Positions 51,027 to 59,097 of a stretch of 64,000 bases of DNA are shown here, piece after piece. The stretch lies in the NCBI RefSeq assembly GCF_017347085.1, contig NZ_JADPSA010000002.1, positions 77,535 through 141,534 of the forward strand, written 5' to 3'. Under the pieces are notes generated by a model. The model was given only the letters and a program-made list of their open reading frames with translations, was not told where the DNA came from and searched no databases. The translations under genes were made by a program, and so were the position numbers. The stretch comes from Nesterenkonia sp. E16_10 (lineage in GTDB: Bacteria > Actinomycetota > Actinomycetes > Actinomycetales > Micrococcaceae). The stretch's first letter is position 1; each line of letters opens with the position of its first letter.

Positions 51027-51677
51027 ATGAAAGCTCAGCACCCCCAGCAGTCGGCCAAACATTCAAGCTGGGCCTACGCGGAACAGCACACCGAAGAGGA
51101 GCCCGCGCTCCTGCAGGCTCGACGTCGCGCGGAGAGCCTCGGTGTGCAGCCGGTGAGCCAAGGGGTGGCCTCGCTGCTGACCGTGCTCGCCGCGAGCACC
51201 AGGGCCCAGGCCCTGGTCGAAGTCGGCACCGGCGTCGGCGTCTCCTCGCTGGCGCTGCTCCGAGGCGCGACCCCGGATGCCGTACTGACCAGCATCGACT
51301 ACGAAGCCGACCATATTCAGGCGGCCAGGGAGACCTTCAGGGACGCTCGGCTGGCCTCAGCGCGGACCCGGCTGATCACCGGCCGGGCGGAACAGGTGCT
51401 GGCACGGCTGACCACCGGAGGCTATGACCTGGTGTTCGTCGATGCCGAGGCCACGCATGCCGTGGAATACGCCGTTCAGGCGATCCGGCTTCTGCGCCCC
51501 TCGGGACTGTTGATCGTCAACGACGCGCTGGACCATGACCGGCTGCCCCGCCCTGCGGTGCGCGAGGAGACCACCCAGCGGATGCGGGAGCTGGAGCGCC
51601 TGGTGCTCGAGGAGGATCGGCTCCGGACCGCGATGCTGGGAGCCGGAACAGGCCTCCTGGTGGCTGCACGGCGCTGA
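51027..51677 (+). CDS. O-methyltransferase (class I SAM-dependent)
   Basis: 216 residues. SAM site VEVGTGVGVSSLALLRGATP (about residues 64-83), then VLTSIDYEADHIQAAR and YDLVFVDAEATHAVEYAVQA, typical of the Rossmann O-methyltransferase family that includes Rv1220c and catechol-type enzymes. The substrate is unknown. It lies where Rv1220c sits relative to tatB and mrp in M. tuberculosis. A CAGAAG/CTTCTG inverted repeat (50898-50917) lies upstream in the 146-nt gap. A strong hairpin follows at 51711. Confidence 0.88.
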   Translation: MKAQHPQQSAKHSSWAYAEQHTEEEPALLQARRRAESLGVQPVSQGVASLLTVLAASTRAQALVEVGTGVGVSSLALLRGATPDAVLTSIDYEADHIQAARETFRDARLASARTRLITGRAEQVLARLTTGGYDLVFVDAEATHAVEYAVQAIRLLRPSGLLIVNDALDHDRLPRPAVREETTQRMRELERLVLEEDRLRTAMLGAGTGLLVAARR

Positions 51678-51710
51678 AAGGCCTCGGCAGCAGAAGGAGC
51701 CGGGATGCAG

Positions 51711-51745
51711 TTCAGGCCGGCCGCGCTGTGCGCGACCGGCCTGAA
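51711..51745. terminator. Terminator hairpin between the O-methyltransferase and DUF3117 genes
   Basis: TTCAGGCCGG (51711-51720) pairs exactly with CCGGCCTGAA (51736-51745), and CGCGC with GCGCG inside around a TGT loop. It lies between the convergent O-methyltransferase and DUF3117 genes and is long enough to end transcription from either side, though T tracts are short. Confidence 0.7.
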
Positions 51746-51752
51746 CCGAAGG

Positions 51753-51923
51753 TCATTCTCCGACGGCCTTGATCAGGCACTGCTTGAGTGCCTGGGCCTC
51801 TTCGTTGTTGATCTCCAGCACCAGACGGCCCCCTCCGTCGATCGGCACCCGCATGATGAGGCTGCGGCCCTCCTGAGTGACCTCCATCGGACCGTCGCCA
51901 GTGCGCGGTTTCATTGCAGCCAT
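51753..51923 (-). CDS. DUF3117 family small protein
   Basis: 56 residues: MAAMKPRTGDGPMEVT at the start and RSLIMRVPIDGGGRLVLEIN in the middle, matching DUF3117 proteins of actinobacteria (Rv1211 in M. tuberculosis). Function unknown. ATG 51923 is chosen because family members begin MAAMKPRTGDGP, and GGAAGGG lies about 9 nt upstream; a longer frame up to 52001 has no homology. Adjacent to the DivIVA-like gene as in the Rv1209-Rv1211 order. Confidence 0.88.
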   Translation of the reverse strand: MAAMKPRTGDGPMEVTQEGRSLIMRVPIDGGGRLVLEINNEEAQALKQCLIKAVGE

Positions 51924-52041
51924 CGAGTGCATCCCTTCCGAAGTTCTTGAGCGTGCATGTCCATGCCCGATGCAAAGATCCAGCGCTTGAACTGATTCCA
52001 TTATCTCGCATCTGCGAGGAATGTCACTTCACCTGAGCAAA

Positions 52042-52473
52042 TCAGACCCTCGGATCCGGCGGTGAGGGGGAGCTTAGATCCTTGTCAGGCGCGGCATGAG
52101 CGGGATCTGCGCGACCCCGCTCAGGTTCTGTGGTGCCCTCGGGCCTGTCGATTAAAGGCTCGGGCATGATCCCTGGGGCGCCCGAGGTCGGTTCCGACCG
52201 GAGTCCCTGCAGCTCCCGCAGCTGCTCCCCCAGCGCGTCGAGCAGACGATCCACCTGATCCATCCGGTAGCCCCGCAGGGCCGAGTCGAGACGGACCTCC
52301 TGGAGGTCATCGGCAGTGATCGGCCGCGCCGGCTCGCGCAGCAGCAGCGCATCCACATCGGAGTCCCCGAGATCGGTGGCCTCCTCGGGCACCGCCGCAC
52401 CCTCCCAACGGCCCAGAAGAGCGGCCACCACGAGTGCGAGCAGGACCACGGCGAGCAGATAGAGCCACAGCAT
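52042..52473 (-). CDS. DivIVA-domain membrane protein
   Basis: 143 residues. One N-terminal membrane helix WLYLLAVVLLALVVAALLG, then PITADDLQEVRLDSALRGYR and MDQVDRLLDALGEQLRELQG, the DivIVA-type coiled-coil entry (about residues 52-90). The tail is acidic and disordered. Such proteins sit at curved membrane or division sites; a partner role in cell-wall growth is inferred. Positional match to Rv1209 of M. tuberculosis. Confidence 0.8.
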   Translation of the reverse strand: MLWLYLLAVVLLALVVAALLGRWEGAAVPEEATDLGDSDVDALLLREPARPITADDLQEVRLDSALRGYRMDQVDRLLDALGEQLRELQGLRSEPTSGAPGIMPEPLIDRPEGTTEPERGRADPAHAAPDKDLSSPSPPDPRV

Positions 52474-52514
52474 GGGACCAGCCTATCCCGCGGCCTGCGT
52501 GCGGGTTCCGGTGC

Positions 52515-53441
52515 TCACTGCTGCTGCAGGTTCAGCTGCTGCTCATCCAGCGGGAGCTCGTCCACCGGCGGGGCGTCGTTGAGCTCTGGCTGGGTGATCA
52601 GCACGAACAGCGCCAGTCCCACCACGTAGACCGCGAAGACCTTGAAATGCCCGCGGTAGAGCAGGCGCAGCACCATCCACAGCGCCCCCGCCCCGACGAC
52701 GGCGGAGACCAGGAAGCCCAGCGCGTAGTCCTCCCAGCCCAGGGACAGTCCGCCCTCGAAGCTGGCAGGGTCAAGCAGGCTCAACGACTGCAGTCCGGTG
52801 GCGGCCACGATCGTGGGGATCGCCACGAAGAAGCTGAACTGCGCGGCCAGACGCCGGTGCATGCCCAGCGCGAGCGCTGCCGCGATGGTCAGCCCGGAGC
52901 GGCTGAGCCCGGGGAAGAGCGCCGCCGCCTGGGCCAGCCCGATCACGACGGCGACCATCACCGTCATCTGCGCGGCGCCGCGCCAGGTGGTCTTCACCGA
53001 GTCCGACCACCACAGCACGATCCCGGTGGCCAGGAGCATCAGTGACACCGCCCAGGGGGTGGTGAAGACATCGGTGCCGTAGGCCCGGATGAGCAGGCCC
53101 AGCACGCCGGTGATCGCGGTGGTGATCAGGCCCAGCAGCGCGAGCCGCAGGTGGATCAGGTGCCGGAGCGTCCGACGTCGGCGCCACAGCCCGAACTCGC
53201 GCCAGATGCCCTGGACCAGGCGCTTGAGCGGTCGCCACATCACCACCGTGACCGAGACCATCGTGCCCAGGTGCACCACCAGGTTGTAGAGGATCATCTC
53301 GGGGGTGTCCGGAGACGGCAGGGGTGAGCCTTCGGCCGCCATCCATTGCTGGACCAGCACCAGATGACTGGAGGAGCTCACCGGGATGAACATGAACAGC
53401 CCCTGGATCACTCCCAGGAGCACCGATTCCCACAGGCTCAT
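52515..53441 (-). CDS. UppP/BacA-like undecaprenyl-diphosphatase family protein
   Basis: 308 residues, about eight hydrophobic segments. The second family motif is present (FPGLSRSGLTIAAALALG, about residue 165), but the first, normally EGLTEFLPVSSxGHL, reads QGLFMFIPVSSSSHL (about residue 13): both Glu that act in E. coli UppP are replaced by Gln and Met. It may therefore be a divergent paralogue rather than a working undecaprenyl-PP phosphatase. Start ATG 53441 (MSLWESVLLGVIQG) overlaps the sirtuin stop by 4 nt (ATGA). The longer open frame is rejected because it reads through the sirtuin gene. The C-terminus ends in a Gln-rich tail. Confidence 0.82.
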   Translation of the reverse strand: MSLWESVLLGVIQGLFMFIPVSSSSHLVLVQQWMAAEGSPLPSPDTPEMILYNLVVHLGTMVSVTVVMWRPLKRLVQGIWREFGLWRRRRTLRHLIHLRLALLGLITTAITGVLGLLIRAYGTDVFTTPWAVSLMLLATGIVLWWSDSVKTTWRGAAQMTVMVAVVIGLAQAAALFPGLSRSGLTIAAALALGMHRRLAAQFSFFVAIPTIVAATGLQSLSLLDPASFEGGLSLGWEDYALGFLVSAVVGAGALWMVLRLLYRGHFKVFAVYVVGLALFVLITQPELNDAPPVDELPLDEQQLNLQQQ

Positions 53442-54301
53442 CGAGTGCGGTCCGGCGGCGTCACCTCGGTCGTCCCCAACTCTTCGCCGGTGATCGACTC
53501 GACCAGGAGCGGCAGCAGCTCCCCCGCCGGGCCGCGCAGCCGATGGTGCATGGCGTCGCTGAGCTCGGTGGGCTCGGGATTGATCTCGATCAGCGCCGTT
53601 CCGCGTTCCATCCCGAGCAGCGGCAGCGAGGCGGCCGGCTGGACGAGTCCAGAGGTGCCCACCACGAGGATCAGGTCCGCGGCGCGCATCGCCTCTGCCG
53701 CGGCGTCGAAGGCCGCCATCGGCAGGGGTTCGCCGAACCAGACCACACCGGGCCGGATCAGCCCCTGCTCGCAGACCTGGCACAGCGGGGCGTCCTCGGG
53801 CTCGCTGGGCGCGGCGGCGCCGTCGTAGCGTGACGCCGGCAGCTCCACCGGGGCCTCACAGTCGGCACAGCGGTGGGCCGTGATGCTTCCATGCAGATGC
53901 GCCAGGACCTCGGCGCCGGCACGTTCGTGCAGGTCATCGACGTTCTGGGTGGCGATGCTGAGACTGCCCCCGGCTTCGCGCAGCGCCTGCTGCCACTGGG
54001 CGAGGGCACGATGGCCGGGGTTGGGTGCGACCTGCTGGATCAGCCCGGCGCGCCAGCGGTACCAGGTGTGCACCAGGGCGGGATCGTTCTCGAACGCCTC
54101 CGGGGTGGCCAGATCCTGGGCGGAGAACCGCTCCCACAGGCCGGCCTGGACCTCGCGGAAGGTCGGCACGCCTGACTCCGCGGAGATCCCGGCGCCGCTG
54201 AAGACCGCGACTCGACGGGCGGCCCGGGCCAGGGTGAGGACTTCTTCGGGAATCGGGGGAGCCTCGGATGCAGCAGACATGTCCTCCACCGTATCGATCA
54301 T
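53438..54301 (-). CDS. Sir2-family NAD-dependent deacylase (class III)
   Basis: 287 residues. NAD site VFSGAGISAESGVPTFRE (about residue 33), catalytic region ATQNVDDLHERAG and HLHGSITAHRCADCEAPVE, zinc Cys pairs CADC and CQVC (about 140 and 170), and GVVWFGEPLP. Tyr81 and Arg84 in HTWYRWRAGL match the YxxR motif of class III sirtuins (SIRT5/CobB), which remove succinyl and malonyl groups. It is upstream of and overlaps the UppP-like gene by 4 nt. A start at Met8 (ATG 54280) is possible. Confidence 0.92.
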   Translation of the reverse strand: MIDTVEDMSAASEAPPIPEEVLTLARAARRVAVFSGAGISAESGVPTFREVQAGLWERFSAQDLATPEAFENDPALVHTWYRWRAGLIQQVAPNPGHRALAQWQQALREAGGSLSIATQNVDDLHERAGAEVLAHLHGSITAHRCADCEAPVELPASRYDGAAAPSEPEDAPLCQVCEQGLIRPGVVWFGEPLPMAAFDAAAEAMRAADLILVVGTSGLVQPAASLPLLGMERGTALIEINPEPTELSDAMHHRLRGPAGELLPLLVESITGEELGTTEVTPPDRTR

Positions 54302-54395
54302 GGCGCGCGGAGACTACGCTGATCTCCACGGGCCCGCCCACGGCGGCCCCAGGAGCCAGACCTGCACCAGACCTGCACCAGACCCTGGAGGAATC

Positions 54396-54896
54396 ATGAG
54401 TCAGCCCACCCACCCCTCAGGTGCCGATGGTGAATGGCAGCAGGGTCCCGATGGTCAGTGGCACAAGGTGCCCAGGGAGCCGGTCACGGCACCCGGCAGC
54501 CCGGGGACGCACCCCGCCGGGGCGGGGCCCGGCCAGCCGTCGGCTCGACCCAGCGGCGCGCCGGGCGTGCCGGTGAGCGCGGGCGAGGAGCAGGGTTGGG
54601 GCGTGGCGATGCACCTGGGCGGGGTCTTCCTGTCCTGGCTGGTGCCGCTGGTGCTCTGGCTGGTGTTCCGCCAGCGCAGCCGAATGCTCGACGATCATGG
54701 CAAGGAGGCGCTGAACTTCCAGATCACCTTGTTCATCGCCTACCTGGTGGGGGCGGCGACGACGATCATCCTGATCGGCTTCCTGATCCTGTTCCTCGCC
54801 TGGCTGCTCTCCGTGGTGTTCAGCATCCTGGCGGCCGTCGCGGCGTACAACCGTCGCCCGTATCGCTACCCGCTGACCATCCGCTTCATCAAGTGA
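54396..54896 (+). CDS. DUF4870-family membrane protein
   Basis: 166 residues. A Pro/Gly/Ala-rich hydrophilic N-terminal ~65 residues (GQWHKVPREPVTAPGSPG) precedes three hydrophobic segments, with DDHGKEALNFQITLFIAYL (about residue 95), the hallmark of DUF4870 proteins. Function unknown; some relatives are Tic20-like. GGAGG 6 nt before the ATG. Upstream, CCAGACCTGCA is tandemly repeated (about 54357-54380). Confidence 0.85.
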   Translation: MSQPTHPSGADGEWQQGPDGQWHKVPREPVTAPGSPGTHPAGAGPGQPSARPSGAPGVPVSAGEEQGWGVAMHLGGVFLSWLVPLVLWLVFRQRSRMLDDHGKEALNFQITLFIAYLVGAATTIILIGFLILFLAWLLSVVFSILAAVAAYNRRPYRYPLTIRFIK

Positions 54897-54930
54897 GTCG
54901 CCTCCGCCGAGTCCGACCGGGCGCGAGCGC

Positions 54931-55761
54931 TCAGCTCTTGCGGTTGTAGAAGTACATCGAGAGCGGGCCGAAGACCCCGATGAGCACCGCGCAGTAGACC
55001 AGCACCAGGGTGACGGAGGAGAACTGCCCGACGCCGGCCATGAGCTCGCGGATCGCGGTCACCACCACCGAGACCGGGTTGACCTCCACGGCGCCCTGCA
55101 GCCAGCTCGGCATGGTCTCGGGATCCACGAAGATGTTCGAGGCGAAGGTCAGCGGCATCATGATGAACATCGAGATGCCCATCGCGGCCTGTTCGGTGCG
55201 CACCAGCAGTGAGATCACCGTCCAGACCCAGGAGAGGCTGAAGCTGAACACCAGCAGCAGCAGGAACGCGGTGATCACCCCGGTCAGGCCGCCCTCGGGC
55301 CGGAAGCCCATCACAAAGCCCACGCCCAGGATGATCGTGCCGGCGAGGATGTAGCGGATCTGGTCCCCGAGCAGCGCGCCCACCAGCTGCGCCGGGCGCC
55401 AGGTCGGCAGCGAACGGAACCGGTCGAAGACGCCCTTGGAGATGTCCCGGTTCAGCGTCGGGCCGGTGTACATGGTGATCATGATCATGGTCTGCACGAA
55501 GATCCCGGGGATCAGGAACTGCACATAGCCGTCCACCGAGCCCGCGATGGCTCCACCGAAGATATAGGTGAACATCACGGTCATCATGATCGGGAAGACG
55601 GTGACGTCGAAGAGCTGCTCGGGGATGTGCTTGATCTTCAGCAGCGCCCGCCAGCCATAGGTCAGCGAGGCGCTGATCGCGCCCGCCGGGGCCGGTCGTT
55701 GATCTGCCGGGACCAGCACGCTCCTGATCCGCTGGTTCTGGTCCTGCGCCGTGGTGGTCAC
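54931..55761 (-). CDS. ABC-2 transporter permease (DrrB type)
   Basis: 276 residues, six membrane segments. Middle part [20 protein letters not shown] then [20 protein letters not shown] is the DrrB/NodJ-type signature of antibiotic- or lipid-exporting ABC-2 permeases. The C-terminal [13 protein letters not shown] is typical. Overlaps the ATPase gene by 4 nt; the two form one exporter. The exported substrate is not known. Confidence 0.9.
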   Translation of the reverse strand: MTTTAQDQNQRIRSVLVPADQRPAPAGAISASLTYGWRALLKIKHIPEQLFDVTVFPIMMTVMFTYIFGGAIAGSVDGYVQFLIPGIFVQTMIMITMYTGPTLNRDISKGVFDRFRSLPTWRPAQLVGALLGDQIRYILAGTIILGVGFVMGFRPEGGLTGVITAFLLLLVFSFSLSWVWTVISLLVRTEQAAMGISMFIMMPLTFASNIFVDPETMPSWLQGAVEVNPVSVVVTAIRELMAGVGQFSSVTLVLVYCAVLIGVFGPLSMYFYNRKS

Positions 55762-56747
55762 GCCGCCTCCTCCTGTGCGTCTGCGGTCTCCCCGTCAGTC
55801 GCCTCGTGAGCTGTCTTGTGGCCGGTCAGGGCGAGGAACACCTCGTCCAGGCTGGGCTGGCCCAGCGCGAAGGTCTCCACCGCCAGGGCGGAGTCCTGCA
55901 GGGCGAGCAGCGCCGAGGCCGCGCGCGATTCGTCTTCAAGCCGGACGGTCAGCGCCGAGGGGTCTGATTCGCGCAGGACCTCGGTCATCAGGGTGCGTCC
56001 CAGGATCTCGGCGGCCTCCTCACGGCGGGCCGGGTCCGCCACCCGCACCTTCAGCGCGCCGGTGCCGACCTGAGCCTTGAGCTGCCCGGGGGTCCCCTCG
56101 GCGATCGCCTTGCCGGTGTCGATGACCGCGATCCGGTCAGCGAGCTGGTCGGCCTCCTCCAGGTGCTGGGTGGTCAGCAGGATCGTGGTGCCGCCCGCCA
56201 CCAGAGTGCGGATGATGTCCCACACCTGATTGCGGCTGCGCGGGTCGATCCCGGTGGTGGGCTCGTCCAGGAACATCAGCTGCGGGCTCACGATCAGCGA
56301 GCCGGCGATGTCGAGGCGGCGACGCATGCCCCCGGAGTACTTCTTGACCTGACGGTTGGCGGCCTCGGTGAGACCGAAGGCCTCCAGCAGGGTCATGCCG
56401 CGGGACTTGGCCTGTCGGGAGCTGTAGCCGAGCAGCCGGCCCAGCAGCATCAGGTTCTCGATCCCGGTGAGATCCTCGTCCAGCGAGGCGAACTGCCCGG
56501 TGAGCGCGATCTTCTCGCGGATGGTCTTGGGCTCGGTGAAGACATCATGGCCCAGCACCCGGGCCTCCCCCGCGTCGGGGCGCAGCAACGTGGCCAGCAT
56601 CCGGATCGCAGTCGTCTTTCCGGCCCCGTTTGGACCCAGCACGCCGTAGATGCCGCCCTGGGCGATGTCCAGGTCGATCCCGTCCACCGCGGCGGTGCTG
56701 CCGAACCGTTTGACCAGCCCGCGCGTTTCAATGGCTGGCACACTCAT
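55758..56747 (-). CDS. ABC exporter ATP-binding protein (DrrA type)
   Basis: 329 residues. Walker [21 protein letters not shown] (about residue 42), signature [17 protein letters not shown], Walker [21 protein letters not shown] and switch His [17 protein letters not shown]. The C-terminal ~90 residues with [20 protein letters not shown] are the DrrA regulatory domain. Start ATG 56747 ([10 protein letters not shown]), with AGGGGGA 9 nt upstream. It makes a two-gene exporter with the DrrB-type permease, of the daunorubicin-resistance type by family; the real substrate is unknown. Confidence 0.92.
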   Translation of the reverse strand: MSVPAIETRGLVKRFGSTAAVDGIDLDIAQGGIYGVLGPNGAGKTTAIRMLATLLRPDAGEARVLGHDVFTEPKTIREKIALTGQFASLDEDLTGIENLMLLGRLLGYSSRQAKSRGMTLLEAFGLTEAANRQVKKYSGGMRRRLDIAGSLIVSPQLMFLDEPTTGIDPRSRNQVWDIIRTLVAGGTTILLTTQHLEEADQLADRIAVIDTGKAIAEGTPGQLKAQVGTGALKVRVADPARREEAAEILGRTLMTEVLRESDPSALTVRLEDESRAASALLALQDSALAVETFALGQPSLDEVFLALTGHKTAHEATDGETADAQEEAA

Positions 56748-56850
56748 GCGCGGCGATCCCCCTGGAATTGGTGCTGACTCAGTCTGCGGCGGCACCCGCC
56801 GCACGAGTCGGCGAGGCCCCGGAAGCCCGTTTGGACGGCTCCAGTCTAGT

Positions 56851-56866
56851 CTTCCGGCGGCGGAAG
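56851..56866. terminator. Hairpin after the prolyl oligopeptidase gene
   Basis: CTTCCG and CGGAAG form a 6-bp perfect stem with a GCGG loop, 12 nt downstream of the oligopeptidase stop on the minus strand. No T tract follows. It would separate the peptidase transcript from the ABC exporter genes. Confidence 0.45.
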
Positions 56867-56877
56867 GGAACCCCCTC

Positions 56878-59052
56878 TCAGCCCAGCTGCTGCCAGAGCC
56901 AGCGGTAGATCAGCGCGTTCATCCTCGCCTGCTGCTCCGGGTTCGCCGCGCCGCCGTGGCCGCCCTCGGTGTTCTCCCAGTAGGTGACGTCCGCGCCGAG
57001 CTGCTCCAGCGCGGCGGTCATCTTCCGGGCGTGCCCGGGGTGCACCCGATCGTCCCGGGTGGAGGTGGTCAGCAGCACCGGCGGATAGTCCACACCCTCG
57101 GCCACCAGGTGATACGGCGAGAAGCTCTGCATGAACTCCCAGTCGACGGTCTCCGGGTCGCCGTACTCCGCGCGCCAGGAGGCCCCGGCGAGGAGCTGGG
57201 CGAAGCGGCGCATATCCAGCAGCGGCACCTGGATCACCACGGCCCCGAAGAGCTCGGGGTACTGGGCGAGCATGTTGCCGGTGAGCAGTCCGCCGTTGGA
57301 GCCGCCGCGGCAGGCGAGCTTCTCCACGGTGGTCACCCCGGTGCTCACCAGGTCCCGCGCGACGGCGGCGAAGTCCTCGTAGGCGCGGTGCCGATTCTCC
57401 TTCAGCGCCGCGTGGTGCCAGCCGGGCCCGTATTCTCCGCCGCCGCGGATGTTCGCCACGGCGAAGACTCCCCCGGCCTCCAGCCAGGCCTTGCCCGCGA
57501 GCCCGAGATAGCTCGGGGTCTGCGAGATCTGGAATCCGCCATAGCCGTAGAGGATGGTGGGGTGCGGCTCGGGCCCGGCGATCTGGGCGGCCCCGGAGAC
57601 CGTGGCAGGGTCCGGGGTCTCCGCGGCCTGGACCGCGTCGGCCCGCCCGATCAGGAAGTACGGAACGCGGGTGCCGTCCTCGCTGGTGGCGAAGCTCTGC
57701 ACCGAGGCGAGGCCATCGGCCTCAAAGCGTTCCGGCGCCTGCTTGATCAGCTCCAGGGACACCGGCTGCCCCAGGCGCAGACCCTCGAGGCTGCCGCGGT
57801 AGAGGCTGGTGGGGGTGATCCAGTCGTTGCTGGTGACCCAGACCTCCTCGGACTCCTCCTCATCCACCGCGGCCACGCTCAGCGAGCCGTGCAGCTCACC
57901 GAAGGCGGCGCCGACCCGCCACTGGCCGGCCTCGCGCCAATGGGCCTCGACCCGGTGGATCACGTCTTCCAGGATGGTCACCAGGACGCATTCGCGGGTG
58001 AGCGTCACGCCCAGCAGCGCGGCCGCCTCGGTGGGTTCGAAGAGCACCCGCAGCTCGGGCTCACCGGCGAGGAAGCGCGCGGCGTCGCCGACGATCAGGC
58101 TGCCTCCGCGGTAGGCCACCCCGTGGTGGGTGAAGTCGGTGCGCGGGCGCAGCAGGATCAGGTCCCGGTGGAAGCCCACGGAGACGTCGGTGGGCACCTC
58201 GATCCGGGTCATCGCGTCCTGCGCGTCCGCGTCGATCAGATAGGTCTCCCGGTCGTAGAAGCCCAGCAGCCGCACCCCGAAGTGCCGCTCGAACCCGGGG
58301 GTGCTGTCGTAGCCGACGACGGCGGTCATATGGTCCGCCTCGACGCTGAGCACCTCCTGGGCCTCGGTGAGCGGGGTGCCGCGGTGCCAGCGCCGGGCCA
58401 CCCTCGGGTAGCCGGAGCTGGTCACGGCGTCCTCGCCGTCGTCGTGGGTCAGATAGACGGTGTCCGCGTCGATCCAGCTCAGTCCGCCCTTGCCCTGCGG
58501 CCGGTGGAACCCGCCGTCGGACTCCGGAATGAAGCGCAGGGTGACCAGGTCGAACTCACGGGTGACGTCGGCGTCGGAGCCGCCCGGGGACAGCGAGATC
58601 AGCGTGTGGCGCCACACCGCGGCGCCGGAATCCTCGCCGCCATGCGGGCGCAGCACCTCGGCACCGTGCCAGACCCAGGTCACGTTCTCCTCGGCGCTGA
58701 GCGCGTCCAGATCCAGCAGGGTCTCCCACTCGGGGGCCTCGCTGCGGTAGGAGTCCTCGGTGGTGCGCCGCCAGAGTCCCTGCGGGTGCTCCGCGTCGGT
58801 CCAGAAGTTGTAGAGGTGCTCGCCGCGCTTGGTGACCCCGGGGATCCGGTCGGAGGCGTCGAGGATCTCGCGCAGCTGCGTGCGCAGCGGGTCGAACGCC
58901 TCGTCCTGGATCCGCTCCTCGGCGCGGGCGTTGCGCTCGCGCACCCAGTCCAGCGCGCGGTCGCCGGTGACCTCTTCGAGCCAGATGTGCGGATCGGCCT
59001 GCGCGGGGTCGAGGTCCGGATTGATCAGGGGGTTCGCCGAGGAGACTGTCAT
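56878..59052 (-). CDS. Prolyl oligopeptidase family serine peptidase (S9A)
   Basis: 724 residues. An N-terminal ~70 residues plus a seven-bladed beta-propeller (about 75-430) precede the alpha/beta hydrolase. The nucleophile is in [17 protein letters not shown] (Ser about 589), with Asp in [13 protein letters not shown] (about 667) and His in TEGGHGG (about 698), a complete triad. It cleaves short proline-containing peptides, probably in the cytoplasm as no signal peptide is seen. Start ATG 59052. It lies between ppc and the ABC exporter genes on the same strand. Confidence 0.92.
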   Translation of the reverse strand: MTVSSANPLINPDLDPAQADPHIWLEEVTGDRALDWVRERNARAEERIQDEAFDPLRTQLREILDASDRIPGVTKRGEHLYNFWTDAEHPQGLWRRTTEDSYRSEAPEWETLLDLDALSAEENVTWVWHGAEVLRPHGGEDSGAAVWRHTLISLSPGGSDADVTREFDLVTLRFIPESDGGFHRPQGKGGLSWIDADTVYLTHDDGEDAVTSSGYPRVARRWHRGTPLTEAQEVLSVEADHMTAVVGYDSTPGFERHFGVRLLGFYDRETYLIDADAQDAMTRIEVPTDVSVGFHRDLILLRPRTDFTHHGVAYRGGSLIVGDAARFLAGEPELRVLFEPTEAAALLGVTLTRECVLVTILEDVIHRVEAHWREAGQWRVGAAFGELHGSLSVAAVDEEESEEVWVTSNDWITPTSLYRGSLEGLRLGQPVSLELIKQAPERFEADGLASVQSFATSEDGTRVPYFLIGRADAVQAAETPDPATVSGAAQIAGPEPHPTILYGYGGFQISQTPSYLGLAGKAWLEAGGVFAVANIRGGGEYGPGWHHAALKENRHRAYEDFAAVARDLVSTGVTTVEKLACRGGSNGGLLTGNMLAQYPELFGAVVIQVPLLDMRRFAQLLAGASWRAEYGDPETVDWEFMQSFSPYHLVAEGVDYPPVLLTTSTRDDRVHPGHARKMTAALEQLGADVTYWENTEGGHGGAANPEQQARMNALIYRWLWQQLG

Positions 59053-59097
59053 CCCTCAATCCTAGCCACCCGGGTCCCGCCGCGACCGGCGGCCGGC

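Noticed and set aside
53442-53783. Upstream extension of the UppP-like gene
   Set aside because: It reads through the sirtuin gene in another frame; MSLWESVLLG at 53441 is the family start.
54355-54383. Tandem CCAGACCTGCA repeat before the DUF4870 gene
   Set aside because: Only two units; too short to claim more than a local slippage product.
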